From JACMQW01 sp964536965 (GTDB lineage Bacteria; Bdellovibrionota; UBA1018), in contig CAZIAL010000065.1 in NCBI GenBank assembly GCA_964536965.1, positions 1-13,990 of the forward strand: a DNA stretch of 13,990 bases, given 5' to 3'. Below, piece by piece: positions 1-7,957 of this stretch. The stretch's first letter is position 1. Each line of letters starts with the position of its first letter. The notes beneath the pieces were generated by a model, which was given only the letters and a program-made list of their open reading frames with translations, did no database searches and had not been told where the DNA came from. The position numbers and the translations under genes are program-made.

Positions 1-2
1 TA

Positions 3-1739
3 GGCACTGTCGCCGCTCGACAACGTATCCTGGACCAAGTCCCCGATCAGACCTGGAACGATGTGGTGGATGCCGTCCAGAAGCAGCTCGAAGGTCTCGA
101 TTTCAGTAAGTTCGAAGCGATCCAAAGGCTCAGCTCGATCGAACTGGAGATTCCGAACGCCGAGATGAAAAAATTGGCGCAGACGGCGTTAGGTTCCTAC
201 TTTGATGCCCGGATGCCGTACGAACAGAAGCGCCAAATCCTCGAAGCCGTCTTACGTCTAGCCCCCGACCAGCAGGCGACCCGGCTCGTGGGGACGGTCT
301 TCGCCAATACGAAGATTCTTTTCCAGAAGGCCCTCCAGTTCTTTGCCGATCGTTCGACCAACGAAGAGTTTAAGAAGGCGGCGGATTCTGTGAAGTCCGA
401 ACTTCCGGGCCTGAAGGATGCGGACTATTTACATGGGATGAGTGAGGTCGTGGGACCCGAGGAGTTCAGAAAGTTTTCGGCCATTAAGCAGGTCGCCGCG
501 GGAACCACGGCGGTAGGGGCGATCTTCAAACATAGTGAACATTCCCAGCTTTTCACGAAATTGCTCCGTCCCGGAATTCATCGGGACCTAGAATCCGATT
601 ACCAAAGATTTCGCACGCTCATGGGGAACGACCCAGGTGCGATCGAAATGGTGGACTCCATCGCGGAGGGGGTTCGGCTTGAATTATCGATTCGCCGAGA
701 GACCTTTAATTTTGTCGTCGCAGAGGCCATTTTTAATTCATCGGATGGTGTCGCGCCACGCGTCCGCATCCCCAAGGTTTTTCGGGAGATCGCTCCGGCG
801 AACGATCGACTCATCGTCCTTGAAATCGCGCCCGGCAAGCCCGTGGCCCGAATCGATATGGCCGCGCTCTCGAACCGGGACTTAGCCCAGATCGCTCGGG
901 GTTATGAACAGATGCTAGAAATCTGGTTCTCCAATACCTATGGGCTCGAAAAGGCGGATGACCTGCTGAGTCCAGGAGAAATCGACACCATCCAGCGGGC
1001 GTCCACGGAGTATCTCGGCCGCAAACTCTCGAAGAAAGAAGTGGAGGGAATGAGCCACCTCTTCCACGGGGATCTCCACGGCGGAAACGTCTTCATGAAT
1101 CCGCTCGATTTCGCGAGAGGGGGAGTGCCAGGCGGATACTGGATCGACTGGGGAAATGCGCACTTCCTGACTCGGCAGCAGCGTGCCGGGCAGCTCAAGT
1201 CGGTTTTAGGGTCGGCGCTTCGGGACCTCGACATGATCCAGGATGGCCTCGAAGCCGTCGTGCGTTTCAAAGCGCCGAGTCGCGCTCTGTTTCGCAAAGA
1301 AATGATGAAGTATTTCGCCGGCGCGGGCGCGACGGCGCCTCCCGACCAAGTGCTGAATCGAGCCATCTCGGTTGCGCTCCAGAGCGGCGTCGGGCTTCCC
1401 GAAGCTATCGTGAACGCCGGGCGGGGCCAGGGTATGCTCATCAACCAGCTGAACACGGTTCGTACCGAACTCGCGCGCCGGAGGGTTTTGGGTCGCTATG
1501 GACTTCGGCCGCCGGCAAAGGTCCTGATCGAAACGATCCAGACCCACTTGCAACGAGATCTACCCACGCAGGTTTTTTCGGCAGGGGCGCGAAGGGACGC
1601 GGCGATCTCGTTGGCCACAGTCTGGGAGGTGGCCACGACCTATTTGGGAAGGTTCGCGCGGCAGGTCTGTCCCACTTGGATGTTGCCTGATGAAAAGTCA
1701 GTTCTGGATTCGAAGGAATGGGTAAAGCCCGTTCGTTAG
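3..1739 (+). CDS. Divergent ABC1/UbiB-like (atypical kinase) family protein, 5'-partial
   Basis: The frame is open to the left edge, so the true start probably lies outside the window. The first in-frame start is GTG at 63, with no Shine-Dalgarno before it. Numbering from that GTG, the protein shows the landmarks of the ABC1/UbiB kinase-like fold in order: an N-terminal helical stretch resembling the KxGQ region but reading KALQ (89-92), a Gly/Ala/Thr-rich loop, a lysine in FTKLLRPGI (K166, like VAVKxxRPGI), a catalytic-loop-like HGDLHGGN (335-342) and a metal-binding DWG (362-364) in place of DFG. The last two motifs also resemble aminoglycoside-phosphotransferase-type kinases. About 190 residues follow without a recognised domain. 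Known relatives are ATPases/kinases linked to ubiquinone and lipid metabolism. Whether this one has that role is not shown, because no quinone genes are nearby. The fold call is fairly safe; the function is open. Confidence 0.75.
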   Translation, partial: GTVAARQRILDQVPDQTWNDVVDAVQKQLEGLDFSKFEAIQRLSSIELEIPNAEMKKLAQTALGSYFDARMPYEQKRQILEAVLRLAPDQQATRLVGTVFANTKILFQKALQFFADRSTNEEFKKAADSVKSELPGLKDADYLHGMSEVVGPEEFRKFSAIKQVAAGTTAVGAIFKHSEHSQLFTKLLRPGIHRDLESDYQRFRTLMGNDPGAIEMVDSIAEGVRLELSIRRETFNFVVAEAIFNSSDGVAPRVRIPKVFREIAPANDRLIVLEIAPGKPVARIDMAALSNRDLAQIARGYEQMLEIWFSNTYGLEKADDLLSPGEIDTIQRASTEYLGRKLSKKEVEGMSHLFHGDLHGGNVFMNPLDFARGGVPGGYWIDWGNAHFLTRQQRAGQLKSVLGSALRDLDMIQDGLEAVVRFKAPSRALFRKEMMKYFAGAGATAPPDQVLNRAISVALQSGVGLPEAIVNAGRGQGMLINQLNTVRTELARRRVLGRYGLRPPAKVLIETIQTHLQRDLPTQVFSAGARRDAAISLATVWEVATTYLGRFARQVCPTWMLPDEKSVLDSKEWVKPVR

Positions 1740-1764
1740 GTTCTAGATCTTCTGAATTGAATAA

Positions 1765-2442
1765 ATGATGCGCGATCGACCCTGGTCCTTTCACCTAATT
1801 CTCGGACTCATTTTTTTTAACATGAGCTTTGGCGATTTTGCCGGAGCGGAAGAGCCGCGCCCCCGCCCTATCTTTTCAAGTCCGCCCTTGAAACACGCAT
1901 TTCTCCAGAATCCAGGCGAAGAGTACCTGATCACCGGACTGTCGGAAATCGAATGGGACGAAAAGTTTTATATCGTGGCGGACGTAGCGAAACGCTCGCT
2001 TTATCCCACGGTTGCGCTTGCGCGGGCGGCGACTCGGGGTTGCCCGGAGAGCCTGCGGGAAGAGGACCAACCGCTTCACCCGAAGCGCCACGGATTTATC
2101 TCCGTGCTCGCTTGGTCGGGCTTTCTCGCCACCTCGGCGCTGGTCGTAAAGTCGGAACTCCCCACGGACAAAAAGTATCATTACGTCGCCGGAGTCGTCG
2201 CCGCGGCCGCGGGCAACGGATTGGCGCGTCTCATCTTACCTCGGGACACGCCCCACTATGCTCTGAAGGCGGCTCTGATCGGTCTTGGCACCGCAGTATT
2301 CGTTGGAGCAGGAAAGGAAGTTTACGATAAGCGATCGGGCACGGGGACCTATGATCTGAAGGGAGACGGGCTGGCTACCGCGGGAGGAGGGCTAACGGTC
2401 TCGATCGCGTTCGTTATCTCGGACTTTGGAAAAAAGAAGTAG
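1765..2442 (+). CDS. Exported YfiM/DUF2279-like protein
   Basis: This 225-residue protein begins with a short basic start and a hydrophobic stretch ending in GDFAGAEE, a plausible signal peptide of about 28 residues. ATG at 1768 is an equally good start. The C-terminal half carries a pattern seen in the YfiM/DUF2279 family: TDKKYHYVAG (134-143), a small-residue hydrophobic segment, and GAGKEVYDKRSGTG (181-194) followed by DLKGDGLATAGGG, then a last hydrophobic segment. In known family members the DK..H, KE.YD and D..AD/G motifs lie around two or three membrane-embedded helices; their biochemical role is not established. The gene begins 25 nt after the kinase-like gene with no terminator between them, so co-transcription is likely. 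Upstream sequence is AT-rich without a clear ribosome site. Family assignment is from remembered motif pattern, hence moderate confidence. Confidence 0.6.
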   Translation: MMRDRPWSFHLILGLIFFNMSFGDFAGAEEPRPRPIFSSPPLKHAFLQNPGEEYLITGLSEIEWDEKFYIVADVAKRSLYPTVALARAATRGCPESLREEDQPLHPKRHGFISVLAWSGFLATSALVVKSELPTDKKYHYVAGVVAAAAGNGLARLILPRDTPHYALKAALIGLGTAVFVGAGKEVYDKRSGTGTYDLKGDGLATAGGGLTVSIAFVISDFGKKK

Positions 2443-2542
2443 ATCCGAAGACGGAAGAAGCGGATCTCCGGCCGACCGTCATCCGCTTGGCGCCCTGTCG
2501 GGGCTGCCTTATGATTCAATCGGGAAAAGCCGATCTGCTTAC

Positions 2543-3592
2543 ATGAGTTCGTACTTTAGGTCCGCTGCTTTTACCCTCATCTTTCTCGCGGGACTCGTTT
2601 CGGATACTTCGCACGCGGAATTCGACCGGCGGCTCTCTTCACGGTTCAAAGCCGCCAAATGCGCGCGGCTAACGCGACCGCCGTTGTCGCCGCAGGATGT
2701 GAATGCATATCTCGCGACGATCGGCGGAAAATCCGCGATCCCTTCCATGAAGGCGGCGATATTAGGGGGCTGGTCTCCGGATTTACTCCGGCGGCAGTAT
2801 GGGATGATTCGCTCGGCGGTCGATCTTCCCGAAGAACTCCTGGCGGAAACGATGAAGTCGGTCGCCCTCACCGGCTGGTCGACCCGGGAGCTGAAGGACT
2901 ATTTCACGGCGATGGGTGAGGTGCTTACCCCCGCGGGACGGCTCGAACCCAAGAACGCGGTCGAGGCGCTGAAAGCCGCCGTTTTGGGGGGCTGGTCGCC
3001 AGACTTGCTTCGGCGACAGTATGGGATGGTTCGCTCGGCGCTGGATCTATCCGACGAACTTCTGGTGGAAGCGATGAAATCAGTTGCCGTGTCGGGGTGG
3101 ATGACCTCCGAAATTAAAAGATACTTCGCGGCGATCGCCGACGTACTTCCCAGCGGTCGTCCGATTCACCCCAAGCACGCGGTCGAGGCCATGAAAGCAG
3201 CCGCCCTGGGAGGCTGGAGCCCCGAATTGCTTGGCGCAGAATACAAGTCGATCCGACTCGCACTCAACCTTCCCGACGAGGTGACGGTCGAAGTGATGAA
3301 GGCGGCCGCGGCGGGTTCCTGGTCGCCATCCGATATGAAAAAATACTTTACGGCCGTCATGGATCTCACCGCGGGCGGAAAACCGATCGACCCGATGATC
3401 GCGGCGGAAGCGATGAAAGCGGCGGTGCTCGGGAGCTGGACTCCCCAGGAACTCCGGAGGCAATTTCTCCTGGTTCGCTCGGAGTTTCCCGACCTTTCCG
3501 ACGCGCAGGCCGTCGAAGTCATGTCCGTCTTCGCGAATTCGACGCGGTCGGTGCTGATCACCGGACTGATGGAATTCGAAGCGTTGTTCTGA
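2543..3592 (+). CDS. Exported protein made of 74-residue tandem repeats
   Basis: Not a family I recognise. I place the start at ATG 2543, because it opens directly on a good signal peptide (hydrophobic residues 8-19, cleavage after SHA, residue 25). An in-frame ATG at 2426 overlaps the previous gene and would put 39 polar residues before the signal. From residue 69 the protein consists of three repeats of exactly 74 residues (69-142, 143-216, 217-290) and a partial fourth (291 to the end). Each unit has two related halves of 35 and 39 residues. Each half begins with a version of MKAAxLGGWSP, has L..Y/F in the middle and ends near VEA, so the ancestral motif is about 37 residues. The predicted structure is all-helical, probably a solenoid. 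It lies between the YfiM-like and HExxH genes, all in the same direction. A binding or scaffold role is inference only. Confidence 0.75.
   Translation: MSSYFRSAAFTLIFLAGLVSDTSHAEFDRRLSSRFKAAKCARLTRPPLSPQDVNAYLATIGGKSAIPSMKAAILGGWSPDLLRRQYGMIRSAVDLPEELLAETMKSVALTGWSTRELKDYFTAMGEVLTPAGRLEPKNAVEALKAAVLGGWSPDLLRRQYGMVRSALDLSDELLVEAMKSVAVSGWMTSEIKRYFAAIADVLPSGRPIHPKHAVEAMKAAALGGWSPELLGAEYKSIRLALNLPDEVTVEVMKAAAAGSWSPSDMKKYFTAVMDLTAGGKPIDPMIAAEAMKAAVLGSWTPQELRRQFLLVRSEFPDLSDAQAVEVMSVFANSTRSVLITGLMEFEALF
2747..3592 (+). repeat. 222-bp in-frame tandem repeat (3.8 copies)
   Basis: Copies start at 2747, 2969, 3191 and 3413, each exactly 222 bp apart; the fourth is cut by the end of the gene. Copies 1 and 2 are the most alike at protein level (shared run GGWSPDLLRRQYGM), while copies 3 and 4 have diverged. 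Spacing has been kept without any insertion or deletion although the sequence has drifted, which points to selection on repeat length. Confidence 0.85.
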
Positions 3593-3666
3593 TCGGGATG
3601 AAACTGGAAACGATTTCGGAGTAGGGCCAAACTGCGATGCACGACCGGGTAGGGAACGAAACCTCG

Positions 3667-5070
3667 ATGAAGAGAGTCGCCGTGGATTTACTCCAGGTCG
3701 GAAGACTCTTCTTTGCGTTCATCGGCGTACTTCTTTCGTTCACCGCTGCGGAGGCGGGTCCTTGTCCGCGTCTGCTAAAAAATGAATTCGAACTGGCGAA
3801 GCAGAAGTTCGAGTCGGGCGGGGTTGTTTGGTCCTTGCTCGAAGGGCATCCTCCCCAGATCGAAATCGGAACGACGGGGAGCCATCCGCTGAACCGACTT
3901 GCGAGAAAATTCGCGGACGAGACGGGTGGCGTGATCCGAACCGGGGTCGCGTTCGATTCGCCGCAGCTGATGCGGGATCAGTTCGGGGTTCCCCTGGAGT
4001 TTTTCAATTTGAATTTCGCGCGATCGGGGACGGAGCTCGAGACCCGTTTCGCTGGAATGCTCGGAAAGGCGCTGGAGTCGGACACGGGCCTGGTCCGTCC
4101 TTCCGACCGGGAACGGCATCTGAAACTTCTCCACTTTCGTTTTAAAGTCATCGGCATCGGGCTGAAAGTGGAGTCCAGTCTCGGGGGCCTTTCTATTACC
4201 CTGCATTCGATCGCTCAGGCCCCGGTAAACGCACGCTTCTTTTCCCTTCTCGCGGAAACCGGCACGAGCTTGCACTGGGATTCGCGACTCGCGGCTCGGT
4301 TCAGTGGTGCGGGAGGTAGCGCCGCGTTTCGGCCGGATCGGAACGCGATCTACCTTGATAACCACCTTTTTTATAACTGGGACGTCCTCGAGTCGACCGC
4401 CTACTTCCATGAAATCGCCCATGCACGGCTAAGCAGTACGGCGATTACGGGGTCGACCCAGTCGCCGTTCGCGGTGATCGCCAGAGTCGATCGCCCTTCG
4501 AAGGAAATCCAAGACGCGCTAGGCGCCGCCTATGTGCGATTCTTCACTTTCCAGGAGATCTATACTTTCGAGCGAGATGTGGGAAAGTGGCTGGCCTCCA
4601 ATCAGATCGCGGATGCCAAGCTTCGCGCGAAACGGCTGCAAAAATTCGTGGATTATGCCAAAGAAAGCATGGCCGCCTCGTCGGAATCCGTCGCGCGTGG
4701 TGATTTTCATGTGAGAGTCCGCGCCGATTCGGTGCGTGTAAAAATCCGGGTCGGTGTTTTTGGTTCGGTTTCCGTCCTGGATTTTGATCTCGTCTCGCGG
4801 GAAATGGCGGAGCTCGGACCGACGCTGACTGGAGCGCGGGGGCTTTGGAACCGGCTCTTTCATCCGGAGATGGCAAAAGAGAATCGAGCCCGATTCCAGG
4901 AACTGCTCCTTCGGGAGCTCTCCCAGCGCGAGCAGTTGGCGACGAAGTACCAGGCGGGATTCGCGCCCATACTCGAGAAAATCGGAGCCTTGGATTCTCC
5001 ATCTCCGTCCGAAATCGAAGCCATCCGGCGAGAACTGACTCGGTTAAAACAGAGTTTGGGCGAGCTTTAG
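3667..5070 (+). CDS. Exported protein with HExxH zinc-metallopeptidase motif
   Basis: The chosen start, ATG 3667, opens directly on a signal peptide (MKR..., hydrophobic core about residues 14-27, cleavage likely after AEA, residue 30). ATG at 3637 is in frame and adds ten residues including acidic ones. The mature protein has about 437 residues and is soluble. Its clearest mark is FHEIAHARL with H248, E249 and H252, the zinc-binding and catalytic motif of gluzincin-type metallopeptidases. It lies after a hydrophobic strand and the segment STAY. A third ligand could be E297 or E302 in FQEIYTFERD, 45-50 residues downstream, but this cannot be confirmed by eye. The last 100 or so residues are charged and helical, possibly coiled coil. 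The gene starts about 75 nt after the repeat-protein gene on the same strand. Substrate unknown; a periplasmic or secreted protease is likely. Confidence 0.7.
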   Translation: MKRVAVDLLQVGRLFFAFIGVLLSFTAAEAGPCPRLLKNEFELAKQKFESGGVVWSLLEGHPPQIEIGTTGSHPLNRLARKFADETGGVIRTGVAFDSPQLMRDQFGVPLEFFNLNFARSGTELETRFAGMLGKALESDTGLVRPSDRERHLKLLHFRFKVIGIGLKVESSLGGLSITLHSIAQAPVNARFFSLLAETGTSLHWDSRLAARFSGAGGSAAFRPDRNAIYLDNHLFYNWDVLESTAYFHEIAHARLSSTAITGSTQSPFAVIARVDRPSKEIQDALGAAYVRFFTFQEIYTFERDVGKWLASNQIADAKLRAKRLQKFVDYAKESMAASSESVARGDFHVRVRADSVRVKIRVGVFGSVSVLDFDLVSREMAELGPTLTGARGLWNRLFHPEMAKENRARFQELLLRELSQREQLATKYQAGFAPILEKIGALDSPSPSEIEAIRRELTRLKQSLGEL

Positions 5071-5083
5071 CGGATGGAGATTT

Positions 5084-5113
5084 GGACCGGGTGGGACCGA
5101 AACCCCTACGTCC
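5084..5113. terminator. Possible weak hairpin between convergent genes
   Basis: GGAC (5084-5087) pairs with GTCC (5110-5113) and GGGT (5089-5092) with ACCC (5102-5105), giving an interrupted stem in the 46-bp gap between two convergent genes. There is no T-run on either side, so it is a weak candidate at best. Confidence 0.2.
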
Positions 5114-5116
5114 GGC

Positions 5117-6586
5117 CTAGCTTCGCGCATCCTTAAAGAGCGCCAGCGCTGCCGCTCGTTGTTTCGCATGATCCACGATCGGCGAACGGGGTTTATGGAT
5201 TTCCTTCGTCGGGACGTCGCGAAGTTCGGATACCCAACGACGGATATATTCGCCGTCGGGGTCGAACTTTTCGCCTTGGGAGGTGGGGTTGAAGATCCGA
5301 AAGTAAGGCTGCGGATCGCAGCCCGTCGAAGCCGCCCATTGCCACCCGCCGTTGTTCGGCGCGAGATCCCCGTCGAGGAGCTTCTCCATAAAGTATTTTT
5401 CCCCCCAGCGATAATCGATCAGGAGGTCCTTCGTGAGGAAGCTGGCGACGATCATCCGGACGCGGTTATGCATCCACCCGGTTTCGTTCAGCTGCCGCAT
5501 CCCCGCGTCGACGATCGGAAATCCAGTGCGTCCCTCGCACCAGCGGCGAAACCACTCCCGGTCATTTCCCCAGGCGAGTCCGCGGTACTTCGTGAGAAAC
5601 GGTTCGGTCTCCACGTCGGGCCGATGATACAGAATATGGTAGTAAAATTCTCGCCAGATCAGTTCCTTGAAATACTTCAGGTGAGGGGACGTCGGGGTCA
5701 GCTTCAGCAGGCAAATGATCTGGGGAACGGTGATCGACCCGTTCTTAAGGTAGATCGACATTTTCGAAGTGCCGGAAATCGAGGGAATATCACGTCCGAC
5801 CTCGTATCCGGAGAGCGCTTCGTCGCGAAAGCTCCGCAGCAGCTCCTTCGCCGCCGCGTGACCGGGCTTCGGCGCGTATTTCGACCTGGACTCGGGTACC
5901 ATCTTCGCGGTTTCCGCGAGATAACGCGTGAGGAGATCCTCGCGTCCATGCGGAAACTTCGGGTTCGGCGGCGGCCAGCGAAGATCGAACGCGGGCACCC
6001 CTGTTTTCAGTCCCAGCCCCGTCTCGCGCAGGCGCGAGTTCACGTCGGCGGATTCGAAGAGGGCGAGCCACTTCTTCGAGAAGGGCGTGTAGACTTGGTA
6101 AAAACCGCCTCCGTCGATCTTCGGATCGTTCTTCGAAAGTTCCGTGGGTTCGATGAGCAAGTGATCCCGTTCAGTGATCGTCTGCAGTCCATTTTCGCGT
6201 TCGAAGAATTCCGCCATTTTCGCGTCACGATCGCGCGCGAAGGGTTCGTAGTCGCGGTTCCACGAGATCGCCGTTGGCATGCCGAGGTCATGCGAGGCGA
6301 GCGCACGAAAGAGCTCGCGAAACGCTTCGATCGGTCCGACGTCGAGAACGAGAAGATCGCCGCCGGCCGCCCGCATTTCTTCGCGCAGCGATTCGAGCGT
6401 GCGCAGGAAGAAAAGGAATCGCGGAGCGGAGAAATCGGGGCGGGCGAGAAATTTCCGGTCGAAGCAGAATACGCCGAGGACGCGACCGGGATGGCGCGCG
6501 AGATTTCGAGCGAGCGCGGGATTTCCGGTCAGGCGTAAATCACGCCGAAACCAATGGACGCCGTAGGCGGAACTTCGTGCGTTCAT
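5117..6586 (-). CDS. phrB: Deoxyribodipyrimidine photolyase (class I type)
   Basis: This flavoprotein uses blue light to split cyclobutane pyrimidine dimers in DNA. The 489-residue length fits the class I CPD photolyase/cryptochrome family. The N-terminal alpha/beta antenna domain opens with GVHWFRRDLRL and contains WNRDYEPFARDRD near the second-cofactor site. The C-terminal FAD domain has LIWREFYYHIL, GRTGFPIVDAGMRQL, TGWMHNRVRM, NNGGWQWAASTG and PYFRIFNP, all hallmark segments. Aligned by motif to E. coli PhrB, the outer members of the electron-transfer Trp triad are kept (W339 for W306, W415 for W382), but the middle one (W359) is Tyr (Y392, in LLIDYRWGE). The start ATG overlaps the cinA stop as ATGA and has no Shine-Dalgarno, so translation is probably coupled. 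A 6-4 photolyase or DASH protein is unlikely given the motifs. Confidence 0.95.
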   Translation of the reverse strand: MNARSSAYGVHWFRRDLRLTGNPALARNLARHPGRVLGVFCFDRKFLARPDFSAPRFLFFLRTLESLREEMRAAGGDLLVLDVGPIEAFRELFRALASHDLGMPTAISWNRDYEPFARDRDAKMAEFFERENGLQTITERDHLLIEPTELSKNDPKIDGGGFYQVYTPFSKKWLALFESADVNSRLRETGLGLKTGVPAFDLRWPPPNPKFPHGREDLLTRYLAETAKMVPESRSKYAPKPGHAAAKELLRSFRDEALSGYEVGRDIPSISGTSKMSIYLKNGSITVPQIICLLKLTPTSPHLKYFKELIWREFYYHILYHRPDVETEPFLTKYRGLAWGNDREWFRRWCEGRTGFPIVDAGMRQLNETGWMHNRVRMIVASFLTKDLLIDYRWGEKYFMEKLLDGDLAPNNGGWQWAASTGCDPQPYFRIFNPTSQGEKFDPDGEYIRRWVSELRDVPTKEIHKPRSPIVDHAKQRAAALALFKDARS

Positions 6587-7845
6587 GACTCGGAGGGATC
6601 GATCGTTTCCGTACGATCCGGAACGGTGTCGAGGAAGGTGGCCCCCAAAATTTCCGCCCAGGTTTTCAGCGCCATCTCCGTTCGATAGCGTCTCAGTCGA
6701 TCGGCCAGCGCCGGAGTCGTGTACGGGGTGGGCAAACTCCGGATGGCCTTTCCCGCCGGACCGATCACGGCGACCTCTCCGCCGGCGAAGAGGCCTAGAA
6801 AGAGCTCGGCCGATTTCTCGGCGAATCCGGCGGATGTCGCACTGTTCTCGTATCGGGTCAGAATTTCGAGATGTGGCTGCAGCTTTCTCCCGCGCGGCGT
6901 TTTAAAGGCGGTCAGCAGGCGTTCGGTCAGTGCTCCCTCGGTGCCTAGGTCCAGGAATGTGACCGGACGATCGGCCGGAAGGCGAGGAAGGACCGATTCG
7001 ATCACCGCGAGCAGTTTTTCCGCGAGATCCTCGCCGTTTCGAGCCACGCTATACGGGGCGAGCTCGGCGTTCAGTTTCGCGAGCAGCGCGAGTTCCCGAC
7101 CCCGCTCGAAACCTTCGGGGATCCAGATCTTCACTTCGACATACGGAGGCGAAGCGCGGTATCCGGTTTTCACGCCGAATCCCGCAACGGCGGTTTCCAC
7201 GATTTCGCCGAGACTCGACTCGCTTTTTCCCAGGCAGCTCCAGGATTCGAGCCGAGGCGGAGTCAGCGCCCCATACGTTTCCCCTAGCCAAGGATCGATC
7301 GTCGTTTCCCAGAGATGCATTCCCTCGCGCGGCGGTCCGGGGAGCGCGAACACCTGGACTTCGGTTGGACGGTAGCTCGTCCCATGCGCGAACCGAAATC
7401 CGTCGGCGGTACCTTCGTGATTCTCCAGCACGGTCGAATCTTTGGGAAAGAAGCACTGGATGCGATTGCTCGGCGCGACTTCGATGCCGCGGGACTTCAG
7501 GAGGGTAGTGATCTTCCGCCAGGACGCCTCGCGAAACTCAAGCGGGCGTTTCGACCATTCCGCTAGGCAGTCGCGGGTAAAGTCGTCGGTGGTCGGCCCG
7601 AGTCCGCCCGTGACGAAGACCAGGTCGGCATGGGCGGCCGCGAAATCGAGTGCCGTACTCACGAGCGCGTGATCGTCCGGGACAACGGCGTGGTGAACGA
7701 CCGTGATCCCGCGCGCGGTCAGACGTTCGGAGATCCAGGTCGCATTTCGGTTCGTGATCTGACCTTGCGTGAGCTCGGTTCCGATCGCGAGAACTGCCGC
7801 GCGGGGAGTGAATTCGGGAGGTGGGCTTTGCGGATGGGTGACCAT
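6583..7845 (-). CDS. cinA: CinA-family protein with degenerate C-terminal amidase domain
   Basis: The N-terminal domain is the MoaB/MogA-like (COG1058) domain of CinA: AVLAIGTELTQGQITN (GTEL at 22-25), TGGLGPTTDD (79-88) and later LPGPPREG. In characterised homologues this domain has ADP-ribose pyrophosphatase activity. The C-terminal part (about 280-420) aligns in outline with the NMN amidase (PncC) domain. However, where that family has AESCTGG this protein has LDLGTEG (298-304), so the catalytic Ser is L300. The later YSN- and GIAGP-like segments are also altered (RYEN, GPAG). I therefore call the N-terminal half as likely active and the amidase half as probably inactive. It lies 112 nt downstream of typA and overlaps the photolyase gene by 4 nt. 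ATG 7845 has no Shine-Dalgarno. The family call is firm; activity statements are inference from missing residues. Confidence 0.88.
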   Translation of the reverse strand: MVTHPQSPPPEFTPRAAVLAIGTELTQGQITNRNATWISERLTARGITVVHHAVVPDDHALVSTALDFAAAHADLVFVTGGLGPTTDDFTRDCLAEWSKRPLEFREASWRKITTLLKSRGIEVAPSNRIQCFFPKDSTVLENHEGTADGFRFAHGTSYRPTEVQVFALPGPPREGMHLWETTIDPWLGETYGALTPPRLESWSCLGKSESSLGEIVETAVAGFGVKTGYRASPPYVEVKIWIPEGFERGRELALLAKLNAELAPYSVARNGEDLAEKLLAVIESVLPRLPADRPVTFLDLGTEGALTERLLTAFKTPRGRKLQPHLEILTRYENSATSAGFAEKSAELFLGLFAGGEVAVIGPAGKAIRSLPTPYTTPALADRLRRYRTEMALKTWAEILGATFLDTVPDRTETIDPSES

Positions 7846-7906
7846 AATGGGGATACGGGAATTCCCCCTTCAGAGTTACCTAGACCGGGTCGATACACAA
7901 CGGTTA

Positions 7907-7942
7907 GCCGAAGGCAGCCATTAGCTGCTTCACCGTTTCGGC
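7907..7942. other. Stem-loop in the typA-cinA gap
   Basis: GCCGAA (7907-7912) pairs with TTCGGC (7937-7942), and inside it GCAGC (7914-7918) pairs with GCTGC (7924-7928) around CATTA, leaving an 8-nt bulge on one side. It lies in the 112-nt space after typA and before cinA. No T-run follows on the minus strand, so it is not a standard intrinsic terminator. It might attenuate read-through or be a processing or stability site. Confidence 0.3.
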
Positions 7943-7957
7943 GGAAACCCGAAAGTC

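Noticed and set aside
2426..2542. Earlier in-frame ATG for the repeat protein
   Set aside because: Would overlap the previous gene and place 39 polar residues before an otherwise well-formed signal peptide.
2747..3592. CRISPR-like array
   Set aside because: The repeat is 222 bp, in frame and protein-coding; there are no short identical repeats with unique spacers anywhere in the window.
5159..6538. 459-codon open frame on the plus strand opposite the photolyase gene
   Set aside because: It is the antisense shadow of a firmly identified gene. Long antisense frames are expected in GC-rich genes with C/G third positions, and the translation is Arg/Glu-rich without domains.
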